DNA from: Azolla pinnata
Taxonomy: Eukaryota > Streptophyta > Polypodiopsida > Salviniales > Salviniaceae
Direction of reading: 5' to 3'
DNA length: 24,553 nt
NCBI GenBank assembly: GCA_037176905.1
Contig: JBBBWG010001893.1
Coordinates: 10,001-34,553, forward strand
The notes under the pieces were generated by a model. It saw only the letters and a list, made by a program, of their open reading frames with translations. It did not search any database and was not told the origin of the DNA. The position numbers and the translations under genes were made by a program. Of the stretch, positions 20,633 through 24,553 are shown one piece after another (within the stretch, counting starts at the first letter, position 1; every line of letters starts with the position of its first letter).

Positions 20633-22857
20633 TCAATTAAATGAAATTCCACCTCCTGAAAACTCGACCATCTGGTTGTGCAGAAAAAAAAAACAAAGGA
20701 TAAGCGACGAGGACTAGCTGTGTACGAAGATACACATGAAGATTTACTGTCTAACAGAAATACTTCTGGGAGCATTACAGACGCAGAGAGACTCACTGGT
20801 GCTGGAGGTAAAGAAGACACCCAGTCAGAAGCATGTGTTGGAAGAAGGCCGAGAGTATTAAGCTACAAAAACAAAACGATATGAAGCGCATCCACAGCTT
20901 TATAATTTCAAACAGCAGCTGTAAATGTAAGACATACCTTCCAAAGACCCAAAAGCATACCAGCCACATTTAAGCATATAAAAACAATTTTGGGAAGCGT
21001 CGTGTTTGTATGGGGATCCTGAAATGGCTCAAAAACTGCGAACTACTGTTAGCCTTTTCCCACTGATGATGCTATAAGTTATATATATAGTATCACACAA
21101 TTTATAAGTCAAGCGAAAGCAAGACTTTAATTTATATTAAATTAAATCTTGTAAGATGTACATTAAAACCAAAGCTTTCATAGTTATACATGCATTATCT
21201 GAAAATTCTTAGGGAGATAAGAACTTCATCCCCACTAAAGAAGACTTCAGAAACTGCAAACTACTGTTACTCTTTCCCACTGTAGCTGCGACTAGAAGAT
21301 ATATAGCTTTACACCAATTTATAAATCAAGCATAAGCAGATTTTAATTTGCTATAAAAATATCCCTGCAAGATGCATATTAAAACCAAATCTTACATAGC
21401 TATCTCAGAATTTCCTACCCACTAAACGACTTCAAGACAATGTAGAAAGTACCCCCAGATTCTTCACTTTAGATTTTGAAGTACTATGATTAAAATGTAG
21501 CCAACTACATAACACATAAATGTTTAGCTGCTCTTTGTAAACATTGCTTTTAGTAGCAATCAGAGATATACTTTCCACGTACCTATAGGCTCAGGTAAAA
21601 TTATTTTCTAACATTGTGCAGAGACAATGAAAGGAAAGAATGAGAAAATGAAATAATAAATCCACAAATCAACAAGCTAATTGGCCAAAATGGACTTTAA
21701 CCACCCAGTGAGTAAAAATAGAAAGAAACTTAGAACATGGAAACGCATAATTGAACAATCTAGAAGTTGAACATCACAAGATAAGTTACCAGTTATACTG
21801 CACTACTACAATCCGTAATAACATTGAATCACACGAACTAAAACTGTTGTGTAGTCAACATTCACTCTTTTCGATGAATGCTTTTGCCATATGTCTACGC
21901 TTACTATCCACTCACTAATGCTCACTGAGAACATTTTGAGGGCATGGATTCATAAACAAGCTATTTCTAACATGTGAAGGGCGAATTCTAGTTATTTTCT
22001 TGCCAGAATGTGTATGGAAGTATTAGTTCCAAATCATGCATCTAGGAAAGTAATATCGTTCTGCAAACCTCAATGGCCCCACGTCTTAACCTTGCATTTT
22101 CAGAATCACTATGTACGTTATTATGCTTGACATACTCTACAATTAATTAAGCATAGAGTTCAAGTATTCAGATTTTTCATTTACCATAAAAGTGAAAGTG
22201 AGTTTACCTTTGCCAACACTTTTTAAGGCGCTAATAGGTTGCCAGAGTGCGGAGACTGTGATTCCAATGCTAAACAGATGTACAGTGTTCCCCGCCATCC
22301 ACATCATGAAGCCCATCATAAACAGATTCTTAAACGGTGTTTGTGCAACCTCCCATGCTTTCTGCACAAGCACAATTCTTTCATCAAGTTGAATTCTTGG
22401 TGCTATGTACCTGATCCCGCAGAGGGACAGATCCATCTTCACCTAAAACTCAGCACTTACTTGTTGCTTCCATGGCATATCCATCTCCTTCCTCTGCCGA
22501 CCAACTGATGATTCTTCCTAAGCATAAAGCAAAACGTTCTCTCAACACATTGTCAATTCAATGCGCTCCCTTGCTCAAACATTGAGAAATTTCCACGTGA
22601 TTTGACCTCTGAAGGTAATAGATAATATTACAAATTTTCTATTGATCTATGTCAAGCATCAAAGTCACAAAACTGTAAGATCCCAAGCCCTATCCTATTG
22701 TCGCCGCCCACAGATCCTCTCTCTCGTATGTTCACAATCTACTCACCACATCCACGGAGGCTTTAGAGAATCCTGGAGGGTCAGCGATGTCTCTGGAAGA
22801 GGAAGAGGAGGAATCAGCGAGATCGATCGCCCACTTGCGTACACCTCTTTTCTCCAT
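20633..22857 (-). CDS. EMC4: ER membrane protein complex subunit 4 (EMC4), complete
   Basis: EMC4 is a membrane subunit of the EMC insertase, which places tail-anchored and multipass proteins into the ER membrane. Six exons: 22857-22747, 22517-22461, 22361-22208, 21035-20938, 20862-20797, 20671-20633; all introns are GT-AG and the total is 174 aa, about the family's size. Exon 1 gives WAIDLAD, a Ser run and DPPGFSKAS. Exon 2 gives RQRKEMDMPWK. Exon 3 gives KAWEVAQTPFKNL, MMGFMMWMAGNTVHLFSIG and ALWQPISAL, with the first membrane segment. Exon 4 gives VFEPFQDP and a second hydrophobic segment around KIVFICLNVAGMLLGLWK. Exon 5 gives LNTLGLLPTHASDWVSSLPP, and exon 6 gives VEFSGGGISFN and TGA. 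Only the exon 3/4 intron interrupts a codon (phase 1). Every exon matches the remembered family order and the gene looks intact. Confidence 0.95.
21029..21399. repeat. Two 155-bp direct repeats in EMC4 intron 3
   Basis: 21029-21183 and 21245-21399 share CAAACTACTGTTA-like, CTTTTCCCACTG, ACAATTTATAAGTCAAGC and CATTAAAACCAAA words in the same order, with equal lengths and clear divergence. The first copy includes the true exon 4 acceptor (AG at 21037-21036). The second carries the equivalent AG at 21255-21254, followed by TTTCTGA where the exon has TTTTTGA. Confidence 0.85.
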
Positions 22858-22994
22858 GCCCACAAACCTGCGATCACAGAAACAGGAGAAGAGAATCGTG
22901 AGACTGTCTAGACGTATCGGCCGGCCTCGCGCACATAAGCGACAGGGACAGAGAGAAACCTGCTGCTTCCTTTCCCCAGTCACGAAGAGCAAGC
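22858..22994 (-). other. 5' flank and presumed 5' UTR of EMC4
   Basis: About 135 bp separate the EMC4 start codon from the purine-pyrimidine array. No TATA box or other recognised core promoter element was seen. Confidence 0.5.
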
Positions 22995-23825
22995 GAATGC
23001 ATGTATGTGCACATGCCTTCATATGTATGTATGCATGCATGCGCACATGGAGGCCTACATGCATGCGTCGCATGCATGCCTCCATGTATGTGACGCCGTG
23101 TATGAATGCACTGGATGCATGTGTGCATGCGTCGGCCATGCATGTGTATGCGGGTTTTGCATGTGTTCCCATCCATGCATGTCTGTGTATGGATGTATGG
23201 GTGGATGTTGGTGTGCATGCATGCCGTGCGTGTATGTGTGTATGCATGCATGCGTGCTTGACCACATGCATGCATGCATTGCGCATGTACACATGCTGTA
23301 TGTGCATGCATGCACATCCAAAACACGTAAGGTATGCCCAAATCCAAGCCATCTAAGCTATGCATGTATGTATGTATGTATGCATGCACATCCAAAACAC
23401 AAGCCATCTAAGCTATGTATGTATGCATGTGTGTATGCATGCATGCACATCCAAAACACAAGCCATCTAAGCTATGTATGTACGTGTGCATGTATGTATG
23501 TATGGGTGTGTGTTTGCATGCATGCACACGTGCATCATGCATGTAGGATTGTGCGTGTGCGTGTATGTATGTATGCATGGGTGTGTATGCATGCATGCAC
23601 ACGTGCATCATGCATGTAGGCGATTGTGCATGTGCATGCATGTGCGCGCATGCGTATGCATGTGTGATTGTGCACATGCGATGCATGCATGTATCTTTTA
23701 CGGGAGATTGCATGTATGATTGTGCATCATGCATGTAGGCGATTGTCCATGTGCATGCATGTATGCATGTGTGCATGCGTGCATGTGCATGCATGTGCAT
23801 GTATGCATGTGCATGTGCCATGTTT
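22995..23825. repeat. ~830-bp alternating purine-pyrimidine array rich in CATGCATG, between EMC4 and the NPG1-family gene
   Basis: Built of GCATGCATG, TGTATGTATG and TGTGTGCATG words, with more than twenty CATGCA sites. Higher-order units are visible: ACATCCAAAACAC with AGCCATCTAAGCTATG recurs three times between about 23310 and 23480. CACACGTGCATCATGCATG recurs at about 23525 and 23599, with a related ATCATGCATGTAGGCGATTG near 23615 and 23735. Long low-complexity frames on both strands follow from the lack of stop codons and are not genes. Words are largely the complement of those in the array at 6090-7085. Confidence 0.9.
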
Positions 23826-23865
23826 GTATTTATGATTTTCTTCTCATTTCATTTTCAATGATATT

Positions 23866-23914
23866 TGTTTCTCTTTTCTTTTTTTCTTTTTTTTTTGTTC
23901 TGTTTTTCTTTCAG
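23866..23914 (+). other. Candidate 3' splice site of a 5' UTR intron for the NPG1-family gene
   Basis: A long T/C tract (about 23866-23910) ends in TTTCTTTCAG at 23914, an excellent plant acceptor located 86 bp before the ATG. If real, a non-coding first exon lies upstream, and part of the purine-pyrimidine array would be intronic. No donor was assigned. Confidence 0.5.
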
Positions 23915-23934
23915 ATCTATCATGCCAGAAGCAG

Positions 23935-23966
23935 GGAGAAGAAGAAGAAGAAGAAGAAGAAGAAGC
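23935..23966. repeat. (GAA)n microsatellite in the presumed 5' UTR
   Basis: A GAA/AGA trinucleotide run between the candidate acceptor and the NPG1-family ATG. Confidence 0.85.
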
Positions 23967-24000
23967 AAAGTGGAGGAGGAACAGGGGAGAAGGAGAGATC

Positions 24001-24300
24001 ATGGGGCTAACCATGATCTGCACCTGTTCCAACGAGCAATTCAAAGGTGAAGAGCTCCAGCTACAAGAACTGGAGGCCGGACCGCAGCAGAATCAGAATC
24101 AGAATCAGATTCAGATTCAGCAGCAGCCGCAGCCCAACGATCCTCTCTCTTCCCTCCACATTGCTGCCATGAGTGATGAAGAGATTGCCTCCAAGAGCGG
24201 CCTCTCCGTGAAGACCATCCAAGGTGAGACAAAGCTCGATGAAGGGAACATCGAAGAAGCCGAGTCTTCTCTTCGCGAAGCTCTCTCGCTCAACTACGAG
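24001..24300 (+). CDS. NPG1/NPGR-family calmodulin-binding TPR protein, first coding exon (gene continues past window)
   Basis: The family (NO POLLEN GERMINATION 1 and its relatives) comprises TPR proteins that bind calmodulin and act with plasma-membrane phosphoinositide and cell-wall functions. The exon encodes 100 residues, phase 0, donor GTATGG at 24301. MICTCSNEQFKGEE at the start resembles the NPGR1-type N-terminus. Residues ~79-99, KLDEGNIEEAESSLREALSLNY, form the first TPR helix pair of the family, which normally continues EEARALLGRLEYQRGN in the next exon. A Gln/Asn-rich insert (~29-45) separates the two. ATG 24001 is taken as the start; the second Met (24013) fits the relatives' N-terminus equally well. 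The following exons lie beyond the window. Which paralogue it is cannot be settled from one exon. Confidence 0.85.
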
Positions 24301-24477
24301 GTATGGGGAGACACGGGAAAAGGAAAGGGAAACAAGTGAACCTGCCGAGTTCTGTTTGCTTTTCTGGGGAATGGATGATGGTGGTGATAGATGATGATAA
24401 CCACGAGGAAAGATGTTGACATGACAATGATGATCATGATGATAATGAGGGATGCTGCTGTGAAAATGATTCCCATA

Positions 24478-24480
<3 letters not shown>
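24301..24480 (+). other. Start of intron 1 of the NPG1-family gene
   Basis: Follows donor GTATGG. ATG/ATGATGATC-rich but without a coherent frame homologous to the next family exon. Confidence 0.7.

Positions 24481-24553
<73 letters not shown>
24481..24553. repeat. (GA)n microsatellite, runs off the window end
   Basis: At least 73 bp of uninterrupted GA, still continuing at the last base. It lies in intron 1 of the NPG1-family gene. Confidence 0.97.

Noticed and set aside
22732-23821. Open frames of 130-206 codons across the second array
   Set aside because: Same cause. One minus-strand frame merely runs into EMC4 exon 1, whose own ATG at 22857 fits the family start.
1-24553. LTR retroelements, other virus-like elements, LINEs, DNA transposons, tRNA genes, CRISPR arrays
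   Set aside because: Looked for by eye and none was recognised: no reverse transcriptase, integrase or transposase motifs, no terminal repeat pairs with target duplications, and no tRNA T-arm. The regular repeats here lack unique spacers and sit in plant nuclear DNA.

Overview
The window is nuclear DNA of a land plant. It carries intron-split genes with plant-type products, TTTAGGG-type telomere motifs and telo-boxes, and large amounts of microsatellite. A GST-hemerythrin fusion, a class described from mosses and lycophytes, points to a seed-free plant; this is an inference and I do not name a species.

Layout. (1) 1-1930, +: the last two coding exons of an archaeal-type (ApgM-like) 2,3-bisphosphoglycerate-independent phosphoglycerate mutase, preceded by an intron made of a diverged ~204-bp tandem repeat. 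(2) 1931-7377: no convincing gene; minisatellites, a CCCTTAAGAAAA array, an artefact-like 100-N gap flanked by identical 77-bp ends, a CAT/ATG hairpin, and a ~1-kb alternating purine-pyrimidine array. (3) 7378-10368, +: a five-exon bHLH transcription factor of plant subfamily IX (FBH/AKS, bHLH122/130-like), with telomere-like and 75-bp repeats in intron 1. (4) 10369-12859: non-coding, with a 132-137-bp minisatellite. (5) 12860-15419, -: a three-exon GST fused to a hemerythrin (HHE) domain, with an intron built from repeats and a telo-box-rich upstream region. (6) 15420-20632: AT-rich, no recognised gene. (7) 20633-22857, -: a complete six-exon EMC4. (8) 22858-24000: the divergent intergenic region, largely a purine-pyrimidine array rich in CATGCA. 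(9) 24001-24300, +: the first coding exon of an NPG1/NPGR calmodulin-binding TPR protein, cut off by the window end in a (GA)n tract.

The five genes look functionally unrelated (glycolysis, transcription, thiol/iron chemistry, ER membrane insertion, calmodulin signalling). The main unexplained pattern is architectural. In three genes (phosphoglycerate mutase, GST-hemerythrin, EMC4) the intron before an exon holds diverged copies of that intron's own 3' end, including an AG acceptor and bases resembling the start of the next exon. A fourth gene (bHLH) has an acceptor embedded in a 6-bp in-frame repeat. All exon models were built by hand from reading frame, GT-AG signals and remembered family sequences; no alignment or transcript data were available.
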